Source of the DNA: Neoarius graeffei
Taxonomy: Eukaryota; Chordata; Actinopteri; Siluriformes; Ariidae
Assembly (NCBI RefSeq): GCF_027579695.1
Contig: NC_083582.1
Coordinates: 31,076,964-31,140,963, forward strand
Direction of reading: 5' to 3'
DNA: 64,000 bases
In this document: one piece after another, positions 63,552 to 64,000 of the stretch
Position numbering within the stretch: the stretch's first letter is position 1
Layout of the letters: each line of letters begins with the position of its first letter
Program-made: the position numbers and the translations under genes
Notes under the pieces: generated by a model
Told to the model about the DNA's origin: nothing
What the model saw: the letters and a program-made list of their open reading frames with translations, nothing else
Databases searched by the model: none

Positions 63552-64000
63552 TAACAACCCTGATTCCAAAAAAGTTGGGACAAAGTACAAATTGTAAATA
63601 AAAACGGAAGGCGATGATGTGGAAGTTTCAAAATGCCATATTTTATTCAGAATAGAACATAGATGACATATCAAAGGTTTAAACTGAGAAAATGTATCAT
63701 TTAAAGAGAAAAATTAGGTGATTTTAAATTTCATGACAACACATCTCAAAAAAGTTGGGCCAAGGCCATGTTTCCCACTGTGAGACATCCCCTTTTCTCT
63801 TTACAACAGTCTGTAAACGTCTGGGGACTGAGGAGACAAGTTGCTCAAGTTTAGGGATAGGAATGTTAACCCATTCTTGTCTAATGTAGGATTCTAGTTG
63901 CTCAACTGTCTTAGGTCTTTTTTGTCGTATCTTCCGTTTTATGATGCGCCAAATGTTTTCTATGGGTGAAAGATCTGGACTGCAGGCTGGCCAGTTCAGT
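63552..64000 (-). mobile_element. Second copy of the 15763 Tc1 family, cut by the window end
   Basis: The end ACAACCCTGATTCCAAAAAA and inner text match the 3' end of the element at 15763-22655 in inverted orientation. The - strand transposase C-terminus ([32 protein letters not shown]) runs off the window. The stop after SQW is changed (TGG GAA in place of TGG TAA), so the frame reads on. This copy lacks the LINE and gives the empty site. Confidence 0.88.

Overview
The window looks like nuclear DNA of a teleost fish. It carries three vertebrate genes broken into exons with GT-AG introns, and most of the rest is fish-type transposable elements: Tc1-like, hAT-like, TTAA-flanked and fold-back elements, an L2-type LINE, a DIRS1-type tyrosine-recombinase retrotransposon, and four young copies of one tRNA-derived SINE with a GATGA tail. 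The species cannot be named from the sequence; an ostariophysan such as a catfish is only a guess from the repeat types.

Gene layout. (1) taco1 (mitochondrial translational activator of COX1), + strand, coding exons from 4894 to 14466; exon 1 with the start codon is not seen and probably lies before base 1. (2) kcnh6 (ERG2-type voltage-gated potassium channel), + strand, eleven exons placed from 27568 to 45297. They cover the late cytoplasmic N-terminus, S1-S6, pore, cyclic-nucleotide-binding homology domain and C-terminal tail. No PAS-domain exon was recognised upstream. (3) erbb2 (receptor tyrosine kinase), - strand, twelve exons from 62852 down to 50569: a last juxtamembrane ectodomain exon, the transmembrane segment, the whole kinase domain and the C-terminal tail. 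The rest of the ectodomain lies beyond base 64000. kcnh6 and erbb2 converge, about 5.3 kb apart.

Repeat layout. 1-4.8 kb: retroelement 3' end, two copies of one MITE, a THAP-like broken exon, a hAT-like element with an 8-bp target duplication. 6-14 kb (a taco1 intron): a 180-bp tandem repeat family, SINEs, a degenerate Tc1, and a hAT-like element holding a 729-bp fold-back palindrome. 15.7-22.7 kb: a Tc1 element with an intact transposase, containing an L2 LINE that itself holds a SINE, a TTAA element, a MITE and a second SINE. 24-26.3 kb: a hAT-like element. 26.4-37.3 kb: Tc1 pieces, one of which contains the DIRS element. 48.1-48.9 kb: an IS3EU-like element. 51.8-53.3 kb: a Tc1 relic containing an unusual promoter-plus-exon element. 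53.8-56.5 kb: a hAT-like element with another fold-back. 59.5-61.2 kb: the 180-bp repeat family again, inverted.

The three genes do not form a pathway; their adjacency is chromosomal synteny. The best candidates for under-described biology are the elements that carry promoter-like ends plus an exon ending in a splice donor (18369-19828 and 52133-53162), and the small IS3EU-like element with mirror-image subterminal repeats (48101-48869). All family assignments come from remembered motifs, not from searches.
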